Notes: generated by a model from the letters alone, not told the origin. 64,000 bases of DNA from DASUPK01 sp963821705 (GCA_963821705.1 CAWGEV010000007.1:124001-188000), one strand, 5' to 3'; shown: positions 32,026-44,235, counted from the first letter of the stretch. Translations and numbers: made by a program.

Positions 32026-32808
32026 CTACTCCTCGGATCGGCCGGACCGGGACGCACGGGGGCTGGGCAGGGAGGGAGCGCCTCCGATCAGGTCCTGCCA
32101 GCGCCGGACGCGCTTGTCGTGCCTCGCCTTCCGCGCCTGTGCCTTGGCCAGCTTGCCGCTGCCGGGCTTGTAGCGGCGCTTCGCCCACCAGGACCCCGGG
32201 CGAGCCAGCCGGATCGCCGCGACCCACGCCACGGGCGGGATGAACATCCCGATGATCGCCGAGCTGATCTTGCCCTTCAGGGCGACGATGCCGCAAATGC
32301 TCAGGGTGATCAGGACGGTGGTGATGATCGCGAGCGTTGAGCCGCCGTTGCCGGCGTCGAGCGGCACGAAGCCGACGATCAGGCCGCCGCCGATGATCGT
32401 GGCGAAGATCACAGCGTCGACCGAGCTGCGCCCCTCGTCGGACCAGTAGACGTCCTCGAGGTAGAGCCAGAGTGCGAACTCGTCGAGCGTCAGCCCCATC
32501 CCGATCCCGAAGACGGCGGCGAGGACCTCGATCCAGGGATCCCCCGGCTGGATCGCGAACTCGAGGAATCCGGCCGCCATCATCGCGACGATTCCGAAGA
32601 CCAGGTGGTGGATGTGCATTCCGCCGGGGGTGACGTTTCCCGGCCACCACTTGACCTCCGCCCGGATCATCCGTGTGCTGAAGCGGATGAAGCCGAAGGA
32701 GAGCAGCATCGCCGCAAGCAGGATCAGCCCGGCGCGCTGGCTCACCGAGTCGAGCGTCGCGCCAGAGTGGATCTCGAAGCTGAAGCTGGCCAGCAACCGC
32801 TCTCCCAC
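32026..32808 (-). CDS. uncharacterised integral membrane protein downstream of uvrA
   Basis: A 260-residue protein with about seven helices and a basic C-terminal tail ('KAQARKARHDKRVRRWQDL'). 'GGMHIHHLVFGIVAMM' and 'LTLDEFALWLYLEDVYW' hold conserved His, Asp and Glu within the membrane, which suggests a metal or substrate site. The family is widespread in actinobacteria and unnamed. GTG 32808 lies 14 bp after the uvrA stop, so it is the last gene of the MFS-uvrA unit. No function assigned. Confidence 0.82.
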   Translation of the reverse strand: MGERLLASFSFEIHSGATLDSVSQRAGLILLAAMLLSFGFIRFSTRMIRAEVKWWPGNVTPGGMHIHHLVFGIVAMMAAGFLEFAIQPGDPWIEVLAAVFGIGMGLTLDEFALWLYLEDVYWSDEGRSSVDAVIFATIIGGGLIVGFVPLDAGNGGSTLAIITTVLITLSICGIVALKGKISSAIIGMFIPPVAWVAAIRLARPGSWWAKRRYKPGSGKLAKAQARKARHDKRVRRWQDLIGGAPSLPSPRASRSGRSEE

Positions 32809-32822
32809 GTCCCCAGTATGTC

Positions 32823-35789
<2,967 letters not shown>

Positions 35790-37016
35790 TCACATCGAGT
35801 GTACGCGGGCGAACGGTTGTTCCCGTACCGTGGGCGCGCGCAGGTTCTGACGGCCGAGCCAGGTCGCTCCCAGCGTGACCAGGCCGCCGGCGAAGCCGAC
35901 CGCCAGGCCCAGATTGGGGCTCACTTCGGAAACCGCGATTCCGGCGACCGCGTTGCCGACCGATGCACCGCCCACGATGGCCGTGAGGATCCAGCCGGTG
36001 GCTTCGGCGCCAGTTCCCGCGGGGGCATGGCTGTCGAGCAGCAGGTAGATCAGCGAGATGGTCGGGGCGAGCGCGAGCCCGCTGATCGCCATCAACGGGA
36101 ACGCGATGGCCAGCGACGGCACGGCAACAAGCGGCGCCAGCGAGATCGCGAACGCCAGCGCGACCAGCGGCATTCGCTCGCCCGGTCCGCGGCGCCACCG
36201 GCGCGCTCCGTACCAGAGCCCCCCGGCGGCGCTCCCAACCGCCTGGATCGCGATGAGCGCCCCGCCGAGCTCCGCTGCCCCGTGATGCGAGGCGAACGCC
36301 GTGATCGCTAGCTCGATCGCGCCGAGCGCCAGGCCGACGCCCAGAGCGGCGCCCATCAGGACGAGAATGCCGCGGGACCGCACCGGGGTCGGGGGCGCGC
36401 CATCCCTTCCCCCATGCCCCTGCCAGGCGCGCGATGCCGGCGATGTGGCGAAGATCGCGGATCCGGTCAGGCCGAGGCCGACGCAGACGCCAAGGGAGGC
36501 CGCGGGGGTCGCGATCGCGATCACCGCCGCCGCGATCAACGGACCAAAGATGAAGGCGACGTCGATGGCGACCGCGTCGACGGCGAAGGCCGCCTGCCTG
36601 AGCTCGACGTCGGGCACGAGGTTCGTCCACAGGGTCCTCATCGCCGCCCCGGTCGGGATCGTGCCGAGGCCGGCGACCGCGGCGATCCCGCAAAGCGCGA
36701 CCGTCGACGCGCCGCCGTGCGCGAGCAGGATGAGGCCGACGAAGCCGAGGGCGTTGATCGCGGTCGTGGTCAGGATCACGGGCGTCTGCCCGATCCTGTC
36801 CATCACGCGCCCCTGGATCGGAAGGCCGACCGCCGCGGCGAGCGAGTACGCGCCCATCACGGCGCCGGCCGCGGCGAACGAGCCGGTCGTGCCGTGGACG
36901 AGCAGCACCGTCGAGAGCGGCTCGGCCGCGATCGACAGGCGGCCGATGACCACGCCCACGAGGGGCTGCGCGACGCCGGGGGCGCCGATCACGCGCTTGT
37001 AGGCTTCGGGCAACAT
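35790..37016 (-). CDS. MFS transporter upstream of uvrA
   Basis: A 408-residue, 12-helix major facilitator protein. The weak motif A is 'PIQGRVMDRIGQTPVI', and symmetric halves are joined by a Gly/Pro-rich loop ('GHGGRDGAPPTPVRSRG'). The pattern is of the sugar/drug-efflux type with no diagnostic substrate residues. ATG 37016 is preferred over 37070, since a TAACCT box lies 8 nt upstream and 37070 falls inside the divergent VOC gene. The stop touches the uvrA start (TGAATG). Confidence 0.88.
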   Translation of the reverse strand: MLPEAYKRVIGAPGVAQPLVGVVIGRLSIAAEPLSTVLLVHGTTGSFAAAGAVMGAYSLAAAVGLPIQGRVMDRIGQTPVILTTTAINALGFVGLILLAHGGASTVALCGIAAVAGLGTIPTGAAMRTLWTNLVPDVELRQAAFAVDAVAIDVAFIFGPLIAAAVIAIATPAASLGVCVGLGLTGSAIFATSPASRAWQGHGGRDGAPPTPVRSRGILVLMGAALGVGLALGAIELAITAFASHHGAAELGGALIAIQAVGSAAGGLWYGARRWRRGPGERMPLVALAFAISLAPLVAVPSLAIAFPLMAISGLALAPTISLIYLLLDSHAPAGTGAEATGWILTAIVGGASVGNAVAGIAVSEVSPNLGLAVGFAGGLVTLGATWLGRQNLRAPTVREQPFARVHSM

Positions 37017-37024
37017 CCGGGCCC

Positions 37025-37034
37025 AGGTTAAGCT
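37025..37034. promoter_or_regulatory. overlapping divergent -10 boxes (TAACCT minus, TAAGCT plus)
   Basis: The 10-bp core AGGTTAAGCT supplies TAACCT on the minus strand (8 nt before ATG 37016) and TAAGCT on the plus strand (7 nt before ATG 37042). The two share the central TTA/TAA, so polymerase could open only one direction at a time. Confidence 0.5.
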
Positions 37035-37041
37035 CGGCTCG

Positions 37042-37461
37042 ATGAGCGGGAGGCTCCCAGTCAGCGGCATCTCCGAACTCGTCCTGGAGGTGTCCGATCT
37101 CGACGATGCCCGTCGGTTCTATCGGGACATCCTGGGGTTCGAGGAGACGCTCTACGGCGAGGGCGCTGAGGGCCGGTACTGGTACCTGGTGGGGGACACG
37201 GCCAGGCTCGGCCTGTGGACCGAGCAGGTCGGTCTGGCGGGCGGGCGAGGCGGCGCCCACGTGCACTTCGCGTTCAACGTCCCCGACTCGGAGATCGACG
37301 GGCTGCGGGCCAGGATCGAGAAGGCGGGAGCCCGGGTCGAGGGCCCCATCCAGCTGGGCCCCGGCCGGGCGATCTACGTCACCGATCCCGACGGGAATGT
37401 CGTTGAGTTCTGGTCGCAGGACATGGCCGCCTACGCCGCGAAGGCCCGCAGCCTGTCCTAG
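37042..37461 (+). CDS. VOC-family (glyoxalase/bleomycin-resistance fold) protein
   Basis: A 139-residue metalloenzyme-fold protein made of two beta-alpha-beta-beta-beta units. Typical segments are 'ELVLEVSDLDDARRFYRDIL', 'AHVHFAFNV' and 'AIYVTDPDGNVVEFW'. The His and Glu at these places are usual metal ligands. The fold covers glyoxalases, dioxygenases and antibiotic-binding proteins, so no substrate can be given. It starts at ATG 37042 next to a plus-strand -10 box. Confidence 0.88.
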   Translation: MSGRLPVSGISELVLEVSDLDDARRFYRDILGFEETLYGEGAEGRYWYLVGDTARLGLWTEQVGLAGGRGGAHVHFAFNVPDSEIDGLRARIEKAGARVEGPIQLGPGRAIYVTDPDGNVVEFWSQDMAAYAAKARSLS

Positions 37462-37535
37462 TCCGCTGACCATGAAGCTCACTCACTCCTTGCTGGCGAG
37501 GAGTAGGGTGGCTCGAACCCGAGGAAGGAGTCCGT

Positions 37536-37901
37536 ATGGATGAGCTAGCTGGCAAGCGATTCGATAATCCCGATGAGGTCCGCGAATTCCAGGATGGGAT
37601 GGGGCGTGTCGAGCTCGTTGATCTGAACGGACACGCAGTCGGCCGGGGCACATTCGAGCCAGGCTGGCGCTGGTCGGATCACGTCAAGCCGATCGCGGGC
37701 ACGGACTCGTGCCAGGTCGAGCACATCGGCTACGTCCTCGAAGGCCGCATGGCGCTGAAGATGGACGATGGAACCGAGCGCGAGTTTGGGCCCGGCGACA
37801 GCTTCCACATGCCGCCCGGGCACGACGCTTGGATCGTTGGAGATGAAGCCTGTGTCCTTCTTGACTTTGGTGGGCTGAAGGGCTACGCGCAGTCGAGCTG
37901 A
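37536..37901 (+). CDS. cupin-domain protein
   Basis: A 121-residue single-domain cupin. Motif 1 is 'DSCQVEHIGYVLEGRMALKM', in which His and Glu replace the usual spacing, and motif 2 is 'FGPGDSFHMPPGHDAWIVGD'. Metal binding through the His residues is likely. Substrate unknown; sensors of small metabolites and sugar isomerases share the fold. ATG 37536 follows AGGAAGGAG, a good Shine-Dalgarno. It has somewhat more A+T-rich codons at its start than its neighbours. Confidence 0.85.
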   Translation: MDELAGKRFDNPDEVREFQDGMGRVELVDLNGHAVGRGTFEPGWRWSDHVKPIAGTDSCQVEHIGYVLEGRMALKMDDGTEREFGPGDSFHMPPGHDAWIVGDEACVLLDFGGLKGYAQSS

Positions 37902-38010
37902 GCCAAGCCCGCCTTTAAACCTCCGGAGCTCCGCGGATCCTGGCGATCGCCATGGCCCGGTACGCGGAGGGCGCCCGCGCGGGCGGCCCACCGGGCACCT
38001 TTCGGAACGA

Positions 38011-39042
38011 ATGAACGAAACACCGAAAGGCCCAAGCAGGCGACAGGTGTTGATTGGCCTGGCGTTCGCCGCCGTCTCGCTCGGTGCCCTCTACATCCTG
38101 CTGCCGAACCTCGCTGGGCTCGGCGACACCTGGAGGCGGTTCGACCAGGGCGAGCCGGGCTGGCTGATCACCGGGCTGTTCCTGGAGATCGCCTCCTTCG
38201 GCTGCTACATCGCCCTGTTCAGGGGCGTGATCGGCCAGGAGGCGCACATCAGCTGGGCGCAGAGCTACCGGATCACGCTGGCGAGCCTGGCCGCCACCCG
38301 GCTGCTGGCGGCCGGAGGCATCGGCGGGATCGCCCTGTCGGCCTGGGCGCTGCGGCGCGACGGGCTCTCACCGGCGCTGGTCGCCCTGCGGATGGCGACG
38401 ATGCTGGTCCTGCTCTACGCCGTCTACATGGGGGCGGTGCTGCTCACCGGCCTCGGCCTGCGGACCGGGGCCCTCTCCGGCCCGAGCCCCGTTGCGTTCA
38501 CGCTGATCCCGGCGGTCGTGGCGGGCCTGATCATCGTCGCGGCCCTGCTGATCGGCTACTTCGGGGGAGAGCTGCGGGAGACGACCAAGCGGCTGCGCCA
38601 TCCGAGCAGGCGCGAGCGCTGGCGGGCCGCGTTGGCGACCGTTCCGAACACCCTGGCGGGCGGCGTCCGCGGCGCGATCGCGCTCATGAGGGACCGGCCG
38701 ATCAACGGCATGTGGGCGGTCGGCTGGTGGGGATTCGACATCGCCGTCCTCTGGGCCTGTCTGCACGCCTTCGGGTCTCCGCCGCCGGTCGGCGTGATCG
38801 TGGCCTCGTACTTCATCGGCATGACCGCGAACCTCCTGCCGCTCCCGGGCGGGATCGGCGGCGTCGAGGGCGGCATGATCGGCTCGCTGATCGCCTTCAA
38901 CGTCCCCGGCGGACTGGCGATCGTCGCGGTCCTCTCCTACCGCGCCTTCTCGTTCTGGCTGCCGACGATCCCGGGCGCGGTCGCCTACATCAGCATCCTC
39001 CGGCAGGACCCGGCCGCGCAGGCCGAGGGCGCTCACGCCTAG
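38011..39042 (+). CDS. YbhN/UPF0104-like flippase-synthase domain membrane protein
   Basis: A 343-residue protein with about eight helices of the lysylphosphatidylglycerol synthase TM/UPF0104 family. Conserved marks are 'TRLLAAGGIGGIALSAWAL' and 'ANLLPLPGGIGGVEGGMIG'. There is no cytoplasmic aminoacyl-transferase domain, so lipid aminoacylation is not expected; transport of a lipid or lipid-linked sugar is more likely. ATG 38011 is the only reasonable start, with no clear Shine-Dalgarno. Confidence 0.87.
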   Translation: MNETPKGPSRRQVLIGLAFAAVSLGALYILLPNLAGLGDTWRRFDQGEPGWLITGLFLEIASFGCYIALFRGVIGQEAHISWAQSYRITLASLAATRLLAAGGIGGIALSAWALRRDGLSPALVALRMATMLVLLYAVYMGAVLLTGLGLRTGALSGPSPVAFTLIPAVVAGLIIVAALLIGYFGGELRETTKRLRHPSRRERWRAALATVPNTLAGGVRGAIALMRDRPINGMWAVGWWGFDIAVLWACLHAFGSPPPVGVIVASYFIGMTANLLPLPGGIGGVEGGMIGSLIAFNVPGGLAIVAVLSYRAFSFWLPTIPGAVAYISILRQDPAAQAEGAHA

Positions 39043-39101
39043 TCCGGCGAGCGACGGCGGAGCCCCTCTGACAGGATGGCCGCGGCGTCCGCGCCTCGCT
39101 C

Positions 39102-40730
39102 ATGCGCAAGTGGGTCCCCATCATCATCCTGGCCTCGGGTCAATTCGTGATGACGCTCGACACGAGCGTGATGAACGTCTCGATCTCCCAGATCACCGCC
39201 GACCTCAACACCTCGATCCAGGGAGTGCAGGCGGCGATCACGCTCTACGCCCTCGTGATGGCCGCCCTGATGCTCACCGGCGCCAAGCTCGGTGACATCT
39301 ACGGCCGCAACCGGATGTTCGCGATCGGGCTCGCGGTCTACGGCGTGGGCTCCCTGACCACCGCCCTGAGCCCGAGCCTGCCGGTGCTGCTCGTCGGCTG
39401 GTCCGGGATCGAGGGACTCGGGGCGATCATGGTGATCCCGGGAATCGCCGCTCTGACGGCCGCCAACTACCAGGGCAAGGACAGGGCCCTCGCCTACGCG
39501 CTGATCGGCGGCATCACTGCGGTCGCGGTCGCGGCCGGCCCGCTGATCGGCGGCTGGGTGACGACGAACGCCAGCTGGCGCTACGTCTTCGCGGGAGAGA
39601 CCGTGATCGTCACCGTGATCATCCTGCTGCGGGGACAGGTCGCGCAGGCGCCGAAGACCGAGCATCCCCCCAAGCTGGACGTCATCGGGTCCGTGCTCTC
39701 CGTGGCCGGCCTGGGACTGGCCGTCTTCGGGATCCTGATGGGCAGCAAGTGGGGATTCGTGAGGCCGCTCGGGGCCCCGACGATCAATGGGACCGAGATC
39801 ACCCCGCTCGGCTTCTCGGTGGTGCCCTTCATGGTCCTGGCTGGGCTGGGAATACTCGCCGGATTCGTCCACTGGGAGGACCGCCGACACCGCCTTGGGC
39901 TCGACCGCCTCCTCGACACGGCCCTCCTGAGGATCACGCAGCTTCGCGCTGGGCTCACCACGCTGATGGGCCAGCAGCTCGTGCTGATGGGGCTCTTCTT
40001 CGTCGTTCCGGTCTACCTGCAGGTCGTGGTCGGGTTGGACGCGTTCGAGACGGGCAAGCGGCTGCTCCCCCTCTCCGCGGCGATGCTGGTCGCGGCGATG
40101 GCCGGTCCCAAGGTCGCGGGGAGGCGCTCGCCGAGGACGGTCGCGCAGATTGGTCTCATCCTGATCAGTGTCGGAGCCGTCGTGATGTTGGCCACGCTCG
40201 ACGTGAAGCTCAACGACACCGGGTTCAAGATCGCCATGGTCCTGGTCGGCGCCGGCGGGGGGTTCCTCGCCTCGCAGCTGGGCAATGTGATCATGTCGTC
40301 AACCGACCCCTCCAAGGCAAGCGAGACCGGGGGCCTGCAGGGCACGGCCCTGAACCTCGGGGCCTCGATCGGCACGGCGCTGATCGGCGCGATTCTCATC
40401 CTCAACCTGATCAACGGATTCAACAAGAAGGTCGCCGACAACCCCCTGGTGCCCCCCCAGACGCGCGAAGCGATCGCCACCAACACTGAGGAGGGCATCG
40501 ACATCGTCCCGGTCGCCCAGGTAGAGCAGCAGGCGCTCTCGAAGGGCCTCCCCGAGCAGCAGGCGAAGGCGGTGGCGGCCGACTACGGCGATGCGCAGCT
40601 CGATGCGCTGCGCATCTCCATCGGTGCGGTGGCCGCCATCGCGCTGCTCTGCCTCTGGTTCACGAGGAAGCTGCCGACGTCCGCCGTCGTGCCCGCCACC
40701 GAGCCGGAAGTGGCGAAAGCCGCCGCCTGA
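39102..40730 (+). CDS. DHA2-family MFS drug exporter
   Basis: A 542-residue, 14-helix MFS antiporter. Helix 1 reads 'LDTSVMNVSISQI', motif A 'GAKLGDIYGRNRMF', and helix 5 'AVAVAAGPLIGGW'. A hydrophilic segment of about 75 residues near the C-terminus ('TNTEEGIDIVPVAQVEQQ') sits between the last two helices, outside the membrane, as in other long DHA2 proteins. Export of drugs or lipids is likely; the substrate is not predictable. It lies 59 bp after the YbhN-like gene. Confidence 0.92.
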   Translation: MRKWVPIIILASGQFVMTLDTSVMNVSISQITADLNTSIQGVQAAITLYALVMAALMLTGAKLGDIYGRNRMFAIGLAVYGVGSLTTALSPSLPVLLVGWSGIEGLGAIMVIPGIAALTAANYQGKDRALAYALIGGITAVAVAAGPLIGGWVTTNASWRYVFAGETVIVTVIILLRGQVAQAPKTEHPPKLDVIGSVLSVAGLGLAVFGILMGSKWGFVRPLGAPTINGTEITPLGFSVVPFMVLAGLGILAGFVHWEDRRHRLGLDRLLDTALLRITQLRAGLTTLMGQQLVLMGLFFVVPVYLQVVVGLDAFETGKRLLPLSAAMLVAAMAGPKVAGRRSPRTVAQIGLILISVGAVVMLATLDVKLNDTGFKIAMVLVGAGGGFLASQLGNVIMSSTDPSKASETGGLQGTALNLGASIGTALIGAILILNLINGFNKKVADNPLVPPQTREAIATNTEEGIDIVPVAQVEQQALSKGLPEQQAKAVAADYGDAQLDALRISIGAVAAIALLCLWFTRKLPTSAVVPATEPEVAKAAA

Positions 40731-40792
40731 CCCTGGCCTGACCCGTTCGGCCCAGCGGCAGGAAAGCCGCCAGGCAGCCCGAACCGTCGGAA

Positions 40793-41536
40793 GTGGCCCG
40801 AAATCCCCGCGAGGGGCGAGACAGGAGGCGGCCGCTCGGACTGTCGCGGCAGCCGGGCGAGCGCTGGGGACAGTTCGCCGAGAGAGTCGCGAACGCCTTT
40901 GGACTTGTCCTGCTCCTGGTGCTTGCCACCTATGCCCTTGGCTCCCTGACCGCGTTCCATGGCTGGACCGGGGCGCTCACCACGCTGATCGCTGCGCTTG
41001 CGGCCGTGGTGGGACTCGCCGGGGCGGGCGTACGCCCAGTCGTTGTTCGCGCCGCCGCGGTCCTGGCCCTAGTGGCTGTGGTGCTCGCCGTGCTGGCCGA
41101 GCTCGCCGACAACGTTCACCTGCTCGGTGCCAGCTCGTTCGTGATCGTCAGCCTCCTGCTGCTCGCGGCGGGGGCGATCCTGCGTGCCGTCCTGATGGAG
41201 ACCGAGGTGGGGTTTCGCACGATCCTGGGTGCGATCAGCGTCTACACGATCCTGGGACTGCTGTTCAGCTTCCTCTATGCGGCGATGGACCGGGTGGAAT
41301 CCACTCCCTTCTTCGGCACCGGCGTTTCGATCCAGAGCGGCGACTTCCTCTTCTTCAGCTTCACCACACTGACCACCACCGGCTACGGCAACCTGGTCCC
41401 GGCGGGGCAGCCGGGCAAGATGTTCGCCGGGCTCGAGATGCTGATGGGACAGATCTTCCTGGTCACCCTGGTTGCAGGGCTGGTCAGCCTCTGGCGCCCG
41501 GGGCTTCTGGCTCGTGAGCGGAAGCGCCCCAGCTAG
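40793..41536 (+). CDS. potassium channel, two-pore-helix (Ion_trans_2) type
   Basis: A 247-residue membrane protein with a basic N-terminus, four hydrophobic helices, and a C-terminal pore module. The selectivity filter is 'TTLTTTGYGNLVP' (TTGYG), flanked by helices 'TILGLLFSFLYAAM' and 'QIFLVTLVAGLVSLW'. The helix before the pore module has none of the regularly spaced Arg of a voltage sensor, and there is no RCK domain. It should conduct K+ passively. GTG 40793 is the most likely start. Confidence 0.9.
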   Translation: MARNPREGRDRRRPLGLSRQPGERWGQFAERVANAFGLVLLLVLATYALGSLTAFHGWTGALTTLIAALAAVVGLAGAGVRPVVVRAAAVLALVAVVLAVLAELADNVHLLGASSFVIVSLLLLAAGAILRAVLMETEVGFRTILGAISVYTILGLLFSFLYAAMDRVESTPFFGTGVSIQSGDFLFFSFTTLTTTGYGNLVPAGQPGKMFAGLEMLMGQIFLVTLVAGLVSLWRPGLLARERKRPS

Positions 41537-42045
41537 TGCGCAACTCGGCTGATCACGTCTTTGAGAAGCGCTGAGCGGTCGCCCGGACCGAACCTCTCGA
41601 TCAGCTCCGCCTCGATCGCGGCGGGGTCCTGGCCGTCGACCGCGAGCTTCATCGCAACGAGCCGCTCGGCGGCGTCGTTGCGCTCGGCGGCGGGCGGCGA
41701 GACAGGCGCCTCGGGTGCGCCGGGGGCCTCCTCGGGCGCCTCGGGCTGAGGCGCCGGCGCCGGCGCGGGCTCGGGAGCCGGCTCGGGCTCCGGAACGGGC
41801 GTCTCCGCCTTGGGAAGCGCCTCGGATGCCGCGGCGACCAAGGTCCCCCCGAGCTCGTCGAGCGCCCGCTTGGCGGCCTCGATCTGCCCGCGGGCGTCGG
41901 ACTCGGCCTGCTCGCGGATGCTGGCGGCCTTGGCCTCCGCATCCCGGATGATCTCGGCGGCGCGGTCCTCCGCCTCGGCCACCACGCGGCGGACAGCCTC
42001 AGCGGCCTTGGCCGCCAGGTCGTCGGAGTGTTGCCCGGAACTCAT
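41533..42045 (-). CDS. coiled-coil protein with Pro/Glu/Ala linker
   Basis: A 170-residue soluble protein of unknown function. A Glu/Ala/Arg coiled coil ('EAVRRVVAEAEDRAAEIIRD') occupies the first 75 residues, a Pro/Glu/Ala linker of about 50 residues follows, then a helical C-terminal domain ('VDGQDPAAIEAELIERFG'). The coiled coil resembles V-type ATPase E/H-subunit or DivIVA-like proteins, without a specific match. A TACGCT box 7 nt before ATG 42045 fixes the start. Its end overlaps the channel gene's end by 4 bp. Confidence 0.78.
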   Translation of the reverse strand: MSSGQHSDDLAAKAAEAVRRVVAEAEDRAAEIIRDAEAKAASIREQAESDARGQIEAAKRALDELGGTLVAAASEALPKAETPVPEPEPAPEPAPAPAPQPEAPEEAPGAPEAPVSPPAAERNDAAERLVAMKLAVDGQDPAAIEAELIERFGPGDRSALLKDVISRVAH

Positions 42046-42052
42046 CGCAGAA

Positions 42053-42058
42053 AGCGTA
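42053..42058 (-). promoter_or_regulatory. -10 box (TACGCT) for the coiled-coil gene
   Basis: TACGCT on the minus strand ends 7 nt before ATG 42045 and favours this start over the longer frame to 42084. Confidence 0.5.
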
Positions 42059-42091
42059 TTCGGCGCAGGGTCAGGCCGCGCCACTCACTGC

Positions 42092-42214
42092 TCATCCGTA
42101 GGACGGCGCGGGCGGGATCTCGTCCCCGACCCTGACCGTCTGCACCACCTTCTTCGCGTGCGGTAACCGGTACTCCTCTCCGTGGACGGCACCGGGCCGA
42201 CGCGGCACCTCCAT
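42092..42214 (-). CDS. possible 40-residue protein downstream of uvrB
   Basis: An open frame of 40 codons from ATG 42214 (or GTG 42217), about 20 bp after the uvrB stop on the same strand. It contains 'EEYRLPHAKKVVQTVRVGDE' and ends 'IPPAPSYG'. Nothing else fills this 150-bp gap, and translation downstream of uvrB is plausible. There is no recognisable family and no clear ribosome site, so it may be chance. Confidence 0.35.
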   Translation of the reverse strand: MEVPRRPGAVHGEEYRLPHAKKVVQTVRVGDEIPPAPSYG

Positions 42215-42234
42215 CACGGCGGCGTCGGCGTCGC

Positions 42235-44229
42235 CTAGGCGCGGATGGCGTCGAGGTCGGCCTTGAGCTCCTTGAGCTCGTCGCGGATCCGCGCCGCCTC
42301 CTCGAACCGGAGGTCGTCGGCGGCGGCCAGCATTTCCTCCTCCAGCTCGATGACCAGCTTCTCGAGCTCCTCCGGGGTCTTGGTCGCCGTCTCCTCGCGG
42401 CGGCGCCGGCGACGGCGCGGAGCCTGCGACTCCATCGCCAGGAACTCCGCCATGTCGGAGATTCCCTTCGTGACCGTTGCGGCGGTGATGCCGTGCTCCT
42501 CGTTGTAGGCGAGCTGGATGGCGCGCCGGCGGTCGGTCTCAGAGATCGCCTTGCGCATGGCGTCGGTCTCCTTGTCGGCGTACATCAGGACCCGGCCCTC
42601 GACGTTCCGGGCGGCCCGCCCGATCGTCTGGATCAGGCTGGTCTCTCCGCGGAGGAAGCCCTCCTTGTCGGCATCGAGGATCGCGACGAGCGAGACCTCC
42701 GGGAGGTCGAGCCCCTCGCGCAGGAGGTTCACGCCCACCAGCGCGTCGTACTCGCCCAGCCGTAGCTCGCGGATGATCTGGATCCGCTCGAGGGTGTCGA
42801 CCTCCGAGTGCAGGTAGCGGACCCGGAAGCCGTGCTCGAGCAGGTACTCGGTCAGGTCCTCGGCCATCTTCTTGGTCAGGGTCGTCACCAGGACGCGCTC
42901 GTCCTTCTCCGCGCGCGTCCGGACCTCGTTCATCAGGTCGTCGATCTGGTTCTTCGTCTCGCGGACCTCGACGTCCGGGTCGACGATCCCGGTCGGGCGG
43001 ACGATCTGCTCGACGATCCTCGAGGACTCGGCGCGCTCCCACGGCCCCGGCGTCGCCGAGACGAGGACCATCTGGGGCACCCGATCCAGGAACTCGTTGA
43101 ACTTGAGGGGGCGGTTGTCCACCGCGCTCGGCAGCCGGAAGCCGAAGTCGACCAGGGTCGACTTGCGCGAGTAGTCGCCCTCGTACATGCCGCCGAGCTG
43201 CGGGATGGTCTGGTGCGACTCGTCGATGAAGACGACGAAGTCATCGGGGAAGTAGTCGATCAGCGTGTACGGCGGGCTGCCGGGCGGGCGGCCGTCGAGG
43301 ATGCGCGAGTAGTTCTCGATCCCGGGGCAGAAGCCGAGCTCCCGGAGCATCTCCAGGTCGTAGCGGGTGCGCTGCTGGAGCCGGTGCGCCTCGAGCTGCT
43401 TCCCGTGCTCCTCGAAATGGGCTACCTGGTTGCGGAGCTCCCGCTCGATCTCGTCGACCGCCCGCTCCATCGTCTCCTCCTTGACCACGTAGTGGCTCGC
43501 CGGCCACACCGAGACGTGGTCGATCACGTCGAGGATCTCGCCGGTCAGCGGATCGAAGTGCTGGATTCCCTCGATCTCGTCGCCGAAGAGCTGGATCCGG
43601 TACGCGGACTCCGCATAGGCCGGATAGATCTCGAGCACCTCTCCCCGAGCCCGGAATGCGCCACGTCCAAGATTTTGATCGTTGCGGCGGTACTGCATCC
43701 CGACGAGCTTGCGGAACACCTCCTGGCGGTCGATCCAGTCGCCGACCTTGAAGAGCTGCATCTGCTCCCGGTAGAGCTGGGGCGAGCCGATCCCGTAGAT
43801 GCAGGAGACCGAGGCCACGATGATCACGTCGTCGCGTGCGAACAGCGAGGCCGTCGCGGCGTGCCGAAGCCGGTCGATCTCGTCGTTGATCGACGAGTCC
43901 TTCTCGATGTAAAGGTCCTGCGCCGGGACGTACGCCTCCGGCTGGTAGTAGTCGTAGTAGCTGACGAAGTACTCGACGGCGTTGTCCGGGAAGAACTCGC
44001 GGAACTCGTTGCAGAGCTGAGCCGCCAGGGTCTTGTTGTGGGCGATCACCAGGCTCGGGCGCTGGACCCGCTCGATGGTCGCCGCCATCGTGAACGTCTT
44101 GCCGGTGCCGGTCGCGCCGAGCAGCGTCTGAAATCGCTCCTTCGAATCGATGCCCGCGGCCAGGGCGTCGATCGCCTTCGGCTGGTCCGCGGTCGGGGTG
44201 TAGGCGGGATTGAGTTTGAACTTCGGCAC
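42235..44229 (-). CDS. uvrB: excinuclease ABC subunit B
   Basis: A 664-residue helicase-like nucleotide excision repair protein that loads onto damage found by UvrA. Walker A is 'LLGATGTGKTFTMA', the beta-hairpin 'YYDYYQPEAYVPAQDLYIEK', then helicase motifs 'DFVVFIDESHQTIPQ', 'LVSATPGPWE', 'GVNLLREGLDLPEVS' and 'QTIGRAARN'. A C-terminal UVR coiled coil ('DDLRFEEAARIRDELKEL') binds UvrC. GTG 44229 has TAGGCT 6 nt upstream, so it has its own leaderless promoter although tetR lies just before it. Confidence 0.98.
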   Translation of the reverse strand: MPKFKLNPAYTPTADQPKAIDALAAGIDSKERFQTLLGATGTGKTFTMAATIERVQRPSLVIAHNKTLAAQLCNEFREFFPDNAVEYFVSYYDYYQPEAYVPAQDLYIEKDSSINDEIDRLRHAATASLFARDDVIIVASVSCIYGIGSPQLYREQMQLFKVGDWIDRQEVFRKLVGMQYRRNDQNLGRGAFRARGEVLEIYPAYAESAYRIQLFGDEIEGIQHFDPLTGEILDVIDHVSVWPASHYVVKEETMERAVDEIERELRNQVAHFEEHGKQLEAHRLQQRTRYDLEMLRELGFCPGIENYSRILDGRPPGSPPYTLIDYFPDDFVVFIDESHQTIPQLGGMYEGDYSRKSTLVDFGFRLPSAVDNRPLKFNEFLDRVPQMVLVSATPGPWERAESSRIVEQIVRPTGIVDPDVEVRETKNQIDDLMNEVRTRAEKDERVLVTTLTKKMAEDLTEYLLEHGFRVRYLHSEVDTLERIQIIRELRLGEYDALVGVNLLREGLDLPEVSLVAILDADKEGFLRGETSLIQTIGRAARNVEGRVLMYADKETDAMRKAISETDRRRAIQLAYNEEHGITAATVTKGISDMAEFLAMESQAPRRRRRRREETATKTPEELEKLVIELEEEMLAAADDLRFEEAARIRDELKELKADLDAIRA

Positions 44230-44235
44230 GCCCCC

